From contig NZ_MDEE01000005.1 of NCBI RefSeq assembly GCF_002939865.1, positions 62,001 to 126,000 on the forward strand: a stretch of 64,000 nt of DNA, read 5' to 3'. Below the pieces are notes generated by a model. It was not told the origin of the DNA and made no database searches. It saw only the letters and a list, made by a program, of their open reading frames with translations. Source of the DNA: Xanthomonas dyei. Lineage in GTDB: Bacteria > Pseudomonadota > Gammaproteobacteria > Xanthomonadales > Xanthomonadaceae. The translations under genes and the position numbers were made by a program. Below are positions 53,540 through 62,656 of the stretch, piece by piece (the first letter of the stretch is position 1; each line of letters starts with the position of its first letter).

Positions 53540-54633
53540 TGATGTGCTCCCTGGCCGGTAGCGGCGTTGCCCGTGCCGTTGGCGATCTCGTGCTCGCGGC
53601 GGTTGAACGATTGCGAATACACCGAGGAGCGTGCCGCCAGAATCGGATCGTTGGAAGCCGCGATGCCCTTGGGCAGGATCAGCGGGTCGTAATTCAGATC
53701 GCGGCATGGGCCGGTGGCTTGCGGTTGCGCGCGGTCCAGCGACAGCGTGCCGGCCACGATCTGTTTACGACTGGCTGGCCAGGGCTGCGAGGGGTCATCC
53801 ACCGGGTCGCCCGGCTCGGCCACGGTCAGCACCATGTCCCAACGCAGCGGCCCCTGCGCCAGGCGCGTGTCCAGGTCGGTGGCCAAAAAATCGCCATCGG
53901 CCTGTTTGCGCTGTTCGGCGCTCAATTCCTTGAACGGCGTATGCGGGCGCATCGACCAACGGATATAGCGTTCGCGTCCATCGGCGGCGATCGCGCGGAA
54001 CGTGTTGACGCCGTTGTACTGCGTATTGGCCCAACTGTCCGACCACGGCGCGGTCTTGGCCCACTGCTGAAACTTTGCGGCCTCCGGATATTGCTTGCCG
54101 AAGGCGGCCAGTTTCTCCGGGTCCGGTTTGCCGGTGGCCGGGTCCGGCTTGGAGGCCACATTCAAGGCCTGGAAGCCGGCAGGCGTGGCCACCACGAAGA
54201 ACGGAAAGCTGTTCATTGCGGTGCGCCATTCCTGGCCGTCGTCGCTGCGCAACAGCAGCGCCATGCTGCGCACGCGCGCCGCACCATCGGCACCGTGCGG
54301 ATCGCCACCGCCGATCGACATGCGCCCCAGCACCGGCGTGCTGGCCTGGCTGAAGATGCGCGCCGACGACACCCAGGTCGCCTTGCCGCTGGATTGGAAC
54401 TGCCCGCTCACGCACACGCCCTTGCTATGCGCGCGGCGAAAGCCCGGATGCGGCGGCCCGCTGGATTCGATGGTGTCGGTCATGCGCGCGGCGGTGAGCC
54501 GGTCGCTGCCAATCCAGCCGGCTGCCCAGGCAAACGCGATGGCGATGCCACCGGCAATCGCGGCGATGCCCAGCAACGGCGCCACGCGAACGTGTCCCTG
54601 CTGTGGCGGTGGGGAAGGAGGTGGCAAGGTCAT
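53536..54633 (-). CDS. Membrane-anchored catalase-related peroxidase
   Basis: A 365-residue protein with one N-terminal helix (PLLGIAAIAGGIAIAFAWAAG) and a minimal catalase-fold domain. Distal His is in RRAHSKGVCVSGQF, and MSIGGGDPHGADGAAR resembles the catalase distal-side strand. The proximal segment near RDLNYDPLILPKGI differs from classical catalases. Small catalase-like peroxidases of this type use organic substrates. It is coupled to the cytochrome b561 gene and divergent from an ECF sigma/anti-sigma pair, its likely control. Confidence 0.85.
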   Translation of the reverse strand: MTLPPPSPPPQQGHVRVAPLLGIAAIAGGIAIAFAWAAGWIGSDRLTAARMTDTIESSGPPHPGFRRAHSKGVCVSGQFQSSGKATWVSSARIFSQASTPVLGRMSIGGGDPHGADGAARVRSMALLLRSDDGQEWRTAMNSFPFFVVATPAGFQALNVASKPDPATGKPDPEKLAAFGKQYPEAAKFQQWAKTAPWSDSWANTQYNGVNTFRAIAADGRERYIRWSMRPHTPFKELSAEQRKQADGDFLATDLDTRLAQGPLRWDMVLTVAEPGDPVDDPSQPWPASRKQIVAGTLSLDRAQPQATGPCRDLNYDPLILPKGIAASNDPILAARSSVYSQSFNRREHEIANGTGNAATGQGAHQ

Positions 54634-54775
54634 GGCTGGCTCCAGTGGTCGGTGCGGTGAGTGGTCGATGCAGTGAGACGACGGGCAGGCCGACTTATTC
54701 CCGTCGTCGCCCAGGGCGGTGCGGCACGCGCATCAATCGTGGGAATAGTCCACGCTCCAGCGCGTCTAACGTGTG

Positions 54776-55312
54776 ATGCCACCGCCGAACCTGCCAATGG
54801 ATGCTCTGGACGATGACCAACTGCGTGCCGTACTGCCGGCGCTGCGTCGCTTTGCGCACGCGCTGAGCGGCGAGCCCGCCAGCGCCGACGACCTGGTGCA
54901 GGCCACGCTGGAACGTGCGCTGCGGCGTTGGCGCACCCGCCACAGCGCCGAGGCGCTGCAGCCGTGGCTGTTCGCCATCCTGTACCGGCAGTTTCTGGAC
55001 GGGCAGCGTCGTGCCGCGCGCTGGCAGCGCGTGGTGGGCCTGTTCGCACCGCAGCAGCCCAGCCAGTCCGCATCGGCCGAGCAGGTGCACGATGGCCGCG
55101 CCATGCTGGCCAGCCTGGCGTTGTTGCCGCCGCAACAGCGCGCCTTGCTGCTGCTGGTCAGCGTGGAGGGTTTCAGCTACCGAGAGGTGGCCGACACCCT
55201 CGGTATCCCGATCGGCACGGTGATGTCGCGGCTGTCGCGTGCGCGCGAACGCCTGCGCGCCTTGAACGAAGGTCACGTGAACCACGCACCTGCCTTGAGG
55301 ATCCTGAAATGA
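54776..55312 (+). CDS. ECF RNA polymerase sigma factor
   Basis: A 178-residue ECF sigma factor with region 2 SADDLVQATLERALRRWRTR and region 4 LPPQQRALLLLVSVEGFSYREVADTLGIP (here given in two parts of one helix-turn-helix), ending in a basic RARERLRALNEG helix. Start is uncertain: GTG 54773, ATG 54776 or ATG 54797. It overlaps its anti-sigma gene by ATGA. By position it should drive the divergent peroxidase-b561 operon and itself. Confidence 0.85.
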   Translation: MPPPNLPMDALDDDQLRAVLPALRRFAHALSGEPASADDLVQATLERALRRWRTRHSAEALQPWLFAILYRQFLDGQRRAARWQRVVGLFAPQQPSQSASAEQVHDGRAMLASLALLPPQQRALLLLVSVEGFSYREVADTLGIPIGTVMSRLSRARERLRALNEGHVNHAPALRILK

Positions 55313-56064
55313 CCAGCACACCGCCGCCTGACGAACACGCATTGCACGCCTATGTCGATGGCCGTCTGGCGCCGGAGCAGCGTGCAGCGGTGGCAGCCTG
55401 GTTGCAGACGCATCCCGCGCAGGCCGCGCGCGTGGCCGGCTGGAAACGCGATGCCGAAGCGCTGCGCGCCGCATACGCCGGCCTGGAACCGGAGATGGCC
55501 ACGGTGACGCTGACGCCTGCAGCGATTCGCCGTGGCCTGCAGCAACGCCGCCGGGCCATGTCCGCCATTGCCGCCAGTTGCGTGCTGGCACTTGGCCTGG
55601 GTACTGGACTGGGCTGGCAGTTGCGCGAGAGCCGGCTCGCCAGCCAGCGCGTGCCGATGGCCGATGCCGTGGCCGCGTATCGCCTGTTTGCCGATGCCGA
55701 CGCGCATCAAGGCGTTGCGTTGGATGTGCAGCGCCGTGCGGAGTTGGAGCCGTGGTTACGCACGCATTTCGGCAGCGCCGGTGTGGTGCCGGATCTGCGC
55801 GCGCAGGGCTATACGCTGCGCGGCGGGCAGCTGCTTTCCACACCGGAAGGCGCGGCAGCGATACTGCTCTACAGCGATGCCGACGGCGCGCGGATCGGCC
55901 TGTATCTGCGTCCGCGCAGCGGGCCGATGCCCACCGGCGAGCGTCGCGATGGCCGTCTACTGGCGCAGTACTGGGCCGAAGGCGAGACCGCGTTTGCGCT
56001 GGTCGGCCCGGCCACGCAGACACGTATGCGCACGATCGCGCCGTTGTTGCGCAATAAGGGATGA
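55309..56064 (+). CDS. Anti-sigma factor, membrane-bound
   Basis: A 251-residue protein. The cytoplasmic anti-sigma domain (about 1-80) begins PDEHALHAYVDGRLAPEQR and lacks the HxxxCxxC zinc motif. It is followed by one helix (about 83-102) and a periplasmic part with RAQGYTLRGGQLL and GARIGLYLRPRSGP. Overlap with the sigma gene indicates stoichiometric expression. It presumably releases the sigma factor under oxidative stress. Confidence 0.83.
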   Translation: MTSTPPPDEHALHAYVDGRLAPEQRAAVAAWLQTHPAQAARVAGWKRDAEALRAAYAGLEPEMATVTLTPAAIRRGLQQRRRAMSAIAASCVLALGLGTGLGWQLRESRLASQRVPMADAVAAYRLFADADAHQGVALDVQRRAELEPWLRTHFGSAGVVPDLRAQGYTLRGGQLLSTPEGAAAILLYSDADGARIGLYLRPRSGPMPTGERRDGRLLAQYWAEGETAFALVGPATQTRMRTIAPLLRNKG

Positions 56065-56120
56065 CCGGCGCGAGGTGAGGCGCGCGGTGATCGCAGGCGC
56101 GTGTTGCCTGGTCGGCTAAC

Positions 56121-57497
56121 TCAGCCGCCGTAACGCCCCTGCAGCATCGCAAACGCCGAGCGCAGCGCCAGGGCTTCGCCGCCAGCGGGGCGGCCGGGGC
56201 GGTCGCTGTCGTTCCAGGCGTAGACGTCCAGGTGCGCCCACTGCTGCCCCGGCGCCACGAAGCGCTCCAGATACAGCGCGGCGGTGACCGCACCGGCCAT
56301 GCGCGAGCCGGCGTTGGCCATATCGGCCACGTGGCTGTTGAGATAGCGCAGGTAGGGGCGCCACAGCGGCATGCGCCAGACCGGGTCGCGGGTCTGCTCG
56401 CCGGCGCTGATCCAGGCCTGCGCCAGCGCATCGTCGTTGGCGAACAAGGCCGGCAGATCCGGGCCCAGCGCGATGCGTGCGGCACCGGTGAGGGTAGCGA
56501 AATCCAGGATCAGGTCCGGGCGTTGTTCGGTGGCGTAACTGAGCGCATCGCACAGCACCAGGCGGCCTTCGGCATCGGTGTTGTCCACTTCCACCGTGAC
56601 CCCGGCGCGCGTGGTGATGACCTCGCCCGGGCGGAACGCATCCGGGCCGACCGCGTTTTCCACCGCAGCGATCAACAGCGTCAGCCGCACCGGCAACTGC
56701 TGCGCCATGACCAGCCCGGCCAGCGCCAGCGCATGCGCCGCGCCGCCCATGTCCTTTTTCATGTTGCGCATGCCATCGGCCGGCTTGAGATCCAGCCCGC
56801 CGGTGTCGAAGCACACGCCTTTGCCGACCAGCACCAGATGCGGATGCGCGGCATCGCCCCATTGCAGCTGGATCAGCCGCGGCGCGCGATGCGAGGCGCG
56901 GCCGACCGCATGGATGGTGGGGAAGTTCTGCGCCAGCAACGCATCGCCCACGATCGCCTCGACCTGCGCGCCATGCGCCTGCGCCACTGCGCGGGTGGCA
57001 TCTTCCAGCTGCTGCGGGCCCATGTCTTCGGTCGGCGTATTGACCCAGTCGCGTACCTGCAGGCACGCCGCGATCAGGGCGCGCGTGGCCGCCGAGGGCG
57101 CGGCCGCCAACTCGGCCGGCGCACGCGGCACCTTGCGATACCGCGTAAAGCGATAGGCGCCCAGCCCCCACCCCAGGTGCAGCAGTGCCAGTTCGGCATC
57201 GCTCAGGCTGTTGGCCAGCGTCCAGCGGCTGGCCGGCGGCAGCGCCATCGGTGCGTGCGCGTAGGCATACGCGTCGGCGCGGTCGCCGACACCCACGATC
57301 GCGCCGGCCAGCCCTTGCTCGCCGGGCAGCAACAACACGCTACCGGGGGCGGCATCGAAACGCTGCGCCTGTGCCCAGGACAACACTCGCGTGGGCTGCT
57401 CGGCGCACCAGCGCGCAAAGCCCTCGCGGTCGAGCACATACAGCGGCAACGCGGCGGCGGCGGGATCGGTAAAACCGGTGAGGTGCGACATGGACAT
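56121..57497 (-). CDS. M17 leucyl aminopeptidase family protein
   Basis: A 458-residue metallo-aminopeptidase. The catalytic domain shows VLVGKGVCFDTGGLDLKP with the metal-binding Lys and Asp, MKKDMGGAAHALALAG, and the family signature NTDAEGRLVLCDAL. The last helical part is TGAARIALGPDLPALFAND. The N-terminal part is shorter and less like PepA than usual, so it is probably a second M17 member rather than PepA/XerA-binding protein. It probably belongs with the following HAD gene on the minus strand. Confidence 0.9.
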   Translation of the reverse strand: MSMSHLTGFTDPAAAALPLYVLDREGFARWCAEQPTRVLSWAQAQRFDAAPGSVLLLPGEQGLAGAIVGVGDRADAYAYAHAPMALPPASRWTLANSLSDAELALLHLGWGLGAYRFTRYRKVPRAPAELAAAPSAATRALIAACLQVRDWVNTPTEDMGPQQLEDATRAVAQAHGAQVEAIVGDALLAQNFPTIHAVGRASHRAPRLIQLQWGDAAHPHLVLVGKGVCFDTGGLDLKPADGMRNMKKDMGGAAHALALAGLVMAQQLPVRLTLLIAAVENAVGPDAFRPGEVITTRAGVTVEVDNTDAEGRLVLCDALSYATEQRPDLILDFATLTGAARIALGPDLPALFANDDALAQAWISAGEQTRDPVWRMPLWRPYLRYLNSHVADMANAGSRMAGAVTAALYLERFVAPGQQWAHLDVYAWNDSDRPGRPAGGEALALRSAFAMLQGRYGG

Positions 57498-57529
57498 CCT
57501 TCAATGGCGGTGTGCGCCGTCGGTTGAAC

Positions 57530-58267
57530 TCAGGCGGGAATGCAGATGCCGTCGCGCGCGGCGCCCGGGTGCGGTTGCTGCGCGTCCAGCCAGTCGGCCA
57601 GCCCGGTCATGCTGTCGAACTCCAGGTCTGGCTGCTGGGTCGGATGCGACCACTCCGCGCCGTCGCGATTGATCCAGCATGCACGCAGGCCGGCATCCAG
57701 CGCGCCCAGCACGTCCATTCGCACGTGGTCGCCTACATGCAGCACCTGTGCGGGCGGCACGTCCAGACGCGCGCATGCAGCCAGAAAGATGCTCGCCTCC
57801 GGCTTGGCGCTGCCGTGTTCGCGCGCGCCCAGCTGAAACGCGAAGTGGTGCATCAGCCCGATGCGCTGCAGATCGGCATTGCCATTGCTGAGCGCGGCCA
57901 CCGGCACATGCGCGGCGATGCGTGCCAGCGCGTCCAGCGCATCCGGATAGCATTCCACCTGGTTGCGCGCGGCATAGAACACTTCGTAGGCAGGTTCCAC
58001 CAGCGCCAGATCGCCGCCGCTCTCGCGCAAGGCCATTTCCAGCGTCAACCGGCGTAGCGCACTGAGGTCGTGATGCAGCTGCGGATTGTCGGCAAAGCTG
58101 CGCTCACGCAGCTCGCGCATCGCCTCCACCGGAAACCGCTCGGCGGTGACCGGGCTGTGCTCGCGCATCCAGTCGTACAGCACTTGGTCGATGCGCGCAC
58201 CGATCGGTGCGAAGGGCCACAACGTGTCGTCGAGGTCGAGAGTGATGGCGCTGATGTGGAAGCTCAT
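57530..58267 (-). CDS. HAD-family hydrolase
   Basis: A 245-residue phosphatase of the haloacid dehalogenase superfamily. Motif I is LDLDDTLWPF with the nucleophile/acid aspartates, motif II ALSNGNADL, motif III lysine in GSAKPEASIF and motif IV HVGDHVRMDVLGALDAG. The cap (about 20-95) is helical. It resembles YigB/GS-type flavin or sugar phosphatases. Substrate is not evident. Confidence 0.87.
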   Translation of the reverse strand: MSFHISAITLDLDDTLWPFAPIGARIDQVLYDWMREHSPVTAERFPVEAMRELRERSFADNPQLHHDLSALRRLTLEMALRESGGDLALVEPAYEVFYAARNQVECYPDALDALARIAAHVPVAALSNGNADLQRIGLMHHFAFQLGAREHGSAKPEASIFLAACARLDVPPAQVLHVGDHVRMDVLGALDAGLRACWINRDGAEWSHPTQQPDLEFDSMTGLADWLDAQQPHPGAARDGICIPA

Positions 58268-58353
58268 CGCGAGATTGTAATGCCGGCAATGGGGAGTCGG
58301 GAATCGACAATGGATACAGCGGCGCCTCGGCTCTCGCGATTCCCGATTCCCGG

Positions 58354-59460
58354 CTACTCAAGCAGCCTGGCCCAGCGCTGCATGCCTTCGACCCGGCTCA
58401 GCACCATCTTGATGCACACCAGCAGCGGCACCGCGAGCAGCAGGCCCACCATGCCCCACAGCCAGCCGAACAGCATCAGCGCCAGGATCAGCATCAATGG
58501 CGAGATCGCCATGCGCCGGCCCAGCACGATCGGAGTGACCACCTGGCCTTCGATGGTATGCAGCGCCAGATACAGGATCGCCGGCAGCATCGCTGACAAT
58601 GGGGTGTGGAATTCCACAAAGCCCATCAACAGCATCAGCATCACACCGATTAGCGGGCCCACATAAGGCGCAAAATTCAGCAGCGCCACCACTGTGCCCC
58701 AGAGCAGGGCCTCGGGCAGCGGAATCTGCAGCACGTACAAAATGCCTGCAAAAACCAGCCCGACCAGCGTATTGATCACGCTGATGGTGAGCACATACCG
58801 CGAGACCTCGCGCTCGATGTCCAGCATGATCTCGGTGGTGAAGCGTTGTTGCTGTCGATTGGGCAACAACGCAATCGCGTGCCGTTGCAGGCTTTCGCCA
58901 TAGACCATGAAAAAGAACGTCAGCAGCACCACGGCCAGTACCGAGGCGGCCAGCTTGGGTGTGCGCACCAGCGCCTTGTACGGGTCGTCCATTTGCGTGC
59001 GCACGATCTGCACACCGCGTTGGCCTTCGCCACCGGCGGCACGCGCAAAGTTCTCCGCAGCCTGGTTGGCCTGCATCACCGGCTTGGTGAAATCGCGCAC
59101 ATCGCGCGCGATCTGGCGCATCTGGCGCGGCGCCTGCTGCACCCATTCGGCGGCAGGGCCGGCCAATTGCGCCGCCAACGTGACGGTGCCGGCCAGGCCC
59201 AGGCAGAGCACCAGCAAAGCGCCGAGAAAGCGCGGGATGCACAGCTTGCGCAGTCCGCGCAGGATGGGGTTGCCGATCAGTGCGAAGAATGCCGCCAGCA
59301 TGACCGGCAGGATGATCGTCTGCGCCGCCCATAAGGTGTAACCGACAGCAAGTGTTGCCAGCACCACCAACGAAGCTGGTGCGCGCGGACGCGGTGCCGG
59401 AGGCGGCGGAAGCGGATCTGCCGGAATGGCAGCATCCAAAGACTCAACGGAGATAGACAT
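58354..59460 (-). CDS. AI-2E family transporter (PerM-like)
   Basis: A 368-residue inner-membrane protein with seven to eight helices. It has an N-terminal Pro-rich tail, a helical soluble segment (about 90-150) and the C-terminal family block LLWGTVVALLNFAPYVGPLIG, then HTIEGQVVTPIVLGRRM and LWGMVGLLLAVPLLVC. Members transport varied substrates including autoinducer-2 or sodium/protons, so the substrate is unknown. ATG 59460 follows GGAGAT. Confidence 0.88.
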   Translation of the reverse strand: MSISVESLDAAIPADPLPPPPAPRPRAPASLVVLATLAVGYTLWAAQTIILPVMLAAFFALIGNPILRGLRKLCIPRFLGALLVLCLGLAGTVTLAAQLAGPAAEWVQQAPRQMRQIARDVRDFTKPVMQANQAAENFARAAGGEGQRGVQIVRTQMDDPYKALVRTPKLAASVLAVVLLTFFFMVYGESLQRHAIALLPNRQQQRFTTEIMLDIEREVSRYVLTISVINTLVGLVFAGILYVLQIPLPEALLWGTVVALLNFAPYVGPLIGVMLMLLMGFVEFHTPLSAMLPAILYLALHTIEGQVVTPIVLGRRMAISPLMLILALMLFGWLWGMVGLLLAVPLLVCIKMVLSRVEGMQRWARLLE

Positions 59461-59629
59461 GCGCGCCCTGACAGCAAACTGGCGTGCTGCCAGCGGTGGG
59501 CCATTATCGGCACAATACGTCAACGGCGCGCACAGAGCCTGTGCGTGCGGTGTCAGTGCAAGGACAGGTGGCTGGCGGTCTCGACCATGACAAACAGCGG
59601 CGCATTAGCGCCGCATACAGCTGCAACTA

Positions 59630-60013
59630 TCAGGCGGCACGCTCGGTGGGCACCTGCACCACGGTGACAGTCGGTTCGGCCGCCACTTCTTCGGCATTGT
59701 CAGCTGCACGCTCGGCCTGCTCGGAGGCTTCCTGCGCGCGGTGCGCCGTAAACAACGCAGAGATCGTGCTGATCATCTGCAACATCTTGGGAATGCCGCC
59801 CAGCTTGCCGGCGATACTGCCCAGCGCGGCTTGCGGTTCGTTGCGGCCGGTCACAAAGCCCAGCCCGAAGCCGATCATCATGATGCGTGCCGGCGACCAG
59901 CCCGCACGCCAGGTCTGGCGCAGTTCGCCCCAGTGCGTGCGCGTCTCCTGCGCGCGCCCTTCCACCAACACTTCGGCGCGTTCCACGCGCTGACGCAAGC
60001 TGCCGAACTTCAT
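59630..60013 (-). CDS. Small envelope-stress protein, third gene of operon
   Basis: A 127-residue protein with an amphipathic charged start, a helix around residues 41-56 (RIMMIGFGLGFVTG) and a helical C-terminus rich in Ala and Glu. It overlaps the upstream holin-like gene by ATGA, so it belongs to the three-gene operon with the DUF883 protein. No family is recognised with confidence. Confidence 0.7.
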   Translation of the reverse strand: MKFGSLRQRVERAEVLVEGRAQETRTHWGELRQTWRAGWSPARIMMIGFGLGFVTGRNEPQAALGSIAGKLGGIPKMLQMISTISALFTAHRAQEASEQAERAADNAEEVAAEPTVTVVQVPTERAA

Positions 60014-60495
60014 GAGTTGCCTCCACTGGCAGGCGCTGCGGCGGTGTCGTCATCGCTGGAATCGTCGAAGATGCCCAACTTGACCAACTGACGCCGCGTT
60101 GCATTCATGCCGGTGTGATCGAAGTAGAAGAACACCCGCCATGCCGCGATACCGGTGATCAGCAGACTGGCCAACGCTGTAAAAAACATCGCTTGAAACC
60201 ACGACAACCCGGCGCGCTGCAGCAAGGCGATGATGGCGCCGGCCAGCAGCAACCATGACGACGCGCCGAACACGACGGCCACGCATGCCCACGCCAGGCC
60301 ACGCCCGAATGCACTGCGTGCCAGCCTCAGGTCGGCCGAGACCAGCCGGCGCAATGCGCGACTGGTCTCGTGAGCCGAGCCCAGCGTTGCACGGCCGGCA
60401 GCGCCGACCGCACGTACGCTTTCGTCCAGTCCCGGTGTCTCCGGATGCGCCTCAGGCGCGCCGGAACCGGCAGCTGTAGAAGCCTGATCGCTCAC
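60010..60495 (-). CDS. Phage-holin-like (DUF1469) membrane protein
   Basis: A 161-residue protein with a disordered acidic N-terminus. Two hydrophobic helices (about 67-90 and 98-119) carry FGASSWLLLAGAIIALLQ and FFTALASLLITGIAAW, a layout seen in DUF1469/phage holin superfamily proteins next to DUF883 genes. It ends in an Asp/Ser-rich tail. It is probably an inner-membrane companion of the DUF883 protein, perhaps in ribosome or stationary-phase stress adaptation. Confidence 0.78.
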   Translation of the reverse strand: MSDQASTAAGSGAPEAHPETPGLDESVRAVGAAGRATLGSAHETSRALRRLVSADLRLARSAFGRGLAWACVAVVFGASSWLLLAGAIIALLQRAGLSWFQAMFFTALASLLITGIAAWRVFFYFDHTGMNATRRQLVKLGIFDDSSDDDTAAAPASGGNS

Positions 60496-60498
60496 GAC

Positions 60499-60861
60499 TT
60501 AGTTATCGTTGCTACGCGCAAGCTTGGCGATGACCCAGCCGGCGGCAAACGCAACGCCGAATGCGGCGAGCGGACGCTCGCGGATCAGGTCGGTGGCGCT
60601 GTCGAGCAGGTCGTTGCCCTTGGCAACCAGCACGTCCATCTGTTCCTTGGCAGCGGCGCCGCCAAATTCCGCAGCCGCCATGCCGGCCAGTGCGGTGTCT
60701 GACAGTTCGGCCTTGACGTTGGCACGACCGAGCTTGAGCTCGTCGCCCGCAGCGCTGGTGGCGCCCTTGACGGCTTCACCGGCGGCGCTGGCGGCCGACT
60801 TCAGGTGGGTGCCGGCTTCGCTCAGGTTTTCCTTCAGCTGATCGGTGTTGGTGGGGCTCAT
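60499..60861 (-). CDS. DUF883 (ElaB/YqjD-like) membrane-anchored protein
   Basis: A 120-residue protein with a long Ala/Lys/Glu-rich helix and a C-terminal membrane anchor, LIRERPLAAFGVAFAAGWVI. This RERPLxAxGxAxxxGxxxG pattern is the DUF883 signature. E. coli YqjD and ElaB tether ribosomes to the membrane in stationary phase. AGGAGATAT precedes ATG 60861. It is first in a three-gene minus-strand operon. Confidence 0.86.
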   Translation of the reverse strand: MSPTNTDQLKENLSEAGTHLKSAASAAGEAVKGATSAAGDELKLGRANVKAELSDTALAGMAAAEFGGAAAKEQMDVLVAKGNDLLDSATDLIRERPLAAFGVAFAAGWVIAKLARSNDN

Positions 60862-60977
60862 GCGATATCTCCTTCGGTGATTGAGGGCAGCCGCCACTCA
60901 CGTGCGGTCGTGCAATAGCAATAGCATCGGGGGGGTGTAGGAGGCGTTAGTGGGAACAGCGTGCAGTGCACGGCGCG

Positions 60978-62414
60978 TCAACGCATCAGCGCATCGTACT
61001 GCGCGTTGCCGCGCAGGATGCGCACCACCAGCTGTTGCGGTTTGCGTTGGAAATTGGCGCGCCAGCTGGCCAGATCCGCGAACTCGCCCACGCTGCTGGC
61101 CACGATCACATCGCCGGACACCAGGCCATTGGCCGCCGCGCGTCCGCCGCGTTTGACCTCGCTGACCATGACGCCGGTAATGCCGGACTGACGCAGCGAC
61201 TCGGGCAGGTCCGCAAAGGTGGCGCCGCCCAGCCGTGGGTCCAGCATGTCGCCGGTGACTGCGCGGTCCTGTTCCTTCAAGGTGGCCTTGAGCTTGAGCG
61301 GCTTGCCGTCGCGACGGATGTCCAGCGTCACCGCACTGCCAACCGCCTGCAGGCCTTCGTAGTTGTGCAGCGCCTCGGCGCTGTCCACGCGTTGATCGTT
61401 GGCGGCCACCACCACGTCGCCCGGTTGCACGCCGGCCGCCGCCGCCGCCGAGCCTGGCAACACGCGCGTCACCAGCGCACCGCGCAGCGAGTCCACACCC
61501 AGGCCCTGCAGCATCTGCTGGGTGAGGTTCTGGGTTTCCAGGCCGAGCGTGCCGCGCACCACCACGCCCTTGGTTACCAGTTGCTCGACCACGTTGCGCG
61601 CGAGGTTGGAGGGAATCGCCAGACCCAGGCCGATATTGCCGGCCATGCTGCCCTGCGGATTGAAGCTGGCGGTGTTGATGCCCACCAGCTGGCCTTGCAG
61701 GTTGACCAGCGCACCGCCGGAATTGCCGGGGTTGATCGAAGCATCGGTCTGGATGAAGTTCTGGTAGCCCAAGCCGCGAATACCGCTACGCCCCACCGCC
61801 GACACGATGCCGGAGGTGACGGTCTGGGTGAAGCCGAACGGGTTGCCGATCGCCACCACAAAGTCGCCAACGCGCAAGGCGTTGCTGTCGGCCAGCTTGA
61901 TGTCGGTGAGCTTGTCGGCCTTGATGCGGATCAGCGCGATGTCGGTGTCGGCATCGGACCCGATGAAGTCGGCCTTGACCGTGCGCCCGTCGCCGAGCGT
62001 CACCTGCACGTCGTCGGCATTTTCGATGACGTGATGGTTGGTCAGCACATAGCCTTTTTGCGCATCGATGATGACGCCCGAGCCCAGCGATTCGTTGATG
62101 CGGTCCTGCGGAATCTCCGGGAACAACCGGCGCAGGATCGGGTCGTTGAAGAACGGGTTGCGCACGCGCACCACCTGCTTGGTGTTGACGCTCACCACCG
62201 CCGGCATCGCCTGCTGCAGCATCGGCGCCAGCGAGGGCACCGGTTGCCCGGCAACCGCAGCCGGTAACGCGGCAGCAGCCGGCAGGGTGAAGTTGGTGGT
62301 GCCGGCTGGCGTGGCTTCGGCGCGGTTGTCCAGCCACGCGTTGATGCCGGTGGCAGCAAAACCGCCGAAGGCGGCGGCCAGGGAGAGCGTCAGCAAGGTG
62401 GGAAGCGGTCGCAT
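60978..62414 (-). CDS. degQ: DegQ/Do-type periplasmic serine protease
   Basis: A 478-residue exported protease/chaperone with a signal-anchor-like start (LLTLSLAAAFGGFAATG). The catalytic triad is His in YVLTNHHVIEN, Asp in DTDIALIRIKA and Ser in NPGNSGGALVN. Two PDZ domains follow (about 285-375 and 395-478), the first starting RGTLGLETQNLTQQM. It degrades misfolded envelope proteins. Absence of the long DegP LA loop favours DegQ. Confidence 0.9.
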   Translation of the reverse strand: MRPLPTLLTLSLAAAFGGFAATGINAWLDNRAEATPAGTTNFTLPAAAALPAAVAGQPVPSLAPMLQQAMPAVVSVNTKQVVRVRNPFFNDPILRRLFPEIPQDRINESLGSGVIIDAQKGYVLTNHHVIENADDVQVTLGDGRTVKADFIGSDADTDIALIRIKADKLTDIKLADSNALRVGDFVVAIGNPFGFTQTVTSGIVSAVGRSGIRGLGYQNFIQTDASINPGNSGGALVNLQGQLVGINTASFNPQGSMAGNIGLGLAIPSNLARNVVEQLVTKGVVVRGTLGLETQNLTQQMLQGLGVDSLRGALVTRVLPGSAAAAAGVQPGDVVVAANDQRVDSAEALHNYEGLQAVGSAVTLDIRRDGKPLKLKATLKEQDRAVTGDMLDPRLGGATFADLPESLRQSGITGVMVSEVKRGGRAAANGLVSGDVIVASSVGEFADLASWRANFQRKPQQLVVRILRGNAQYDALMR

Positions 62415-62656
62415 GGAACGGATTCCGGGTTACGCGGTGGAAGAGGAATAGGGTGTCTGGCTGCGTAAATCAAGCTGAACGAGAGTGCCAGCCAGCAATT
62501 TAACTGCCGGTGAAAGAGTCGCGCATCCCTTGCCACCATTGCGTTGACAGCCCGCCGAGCCGGGCGTAGCGTCCGCTTGTTCCGATGCCTGTTCAGCAGA
62601 TGCATGCCGTCGCGCATCGCCCGCGTTTACCGCACTGATGCCCTTAAGGAGGGTCT

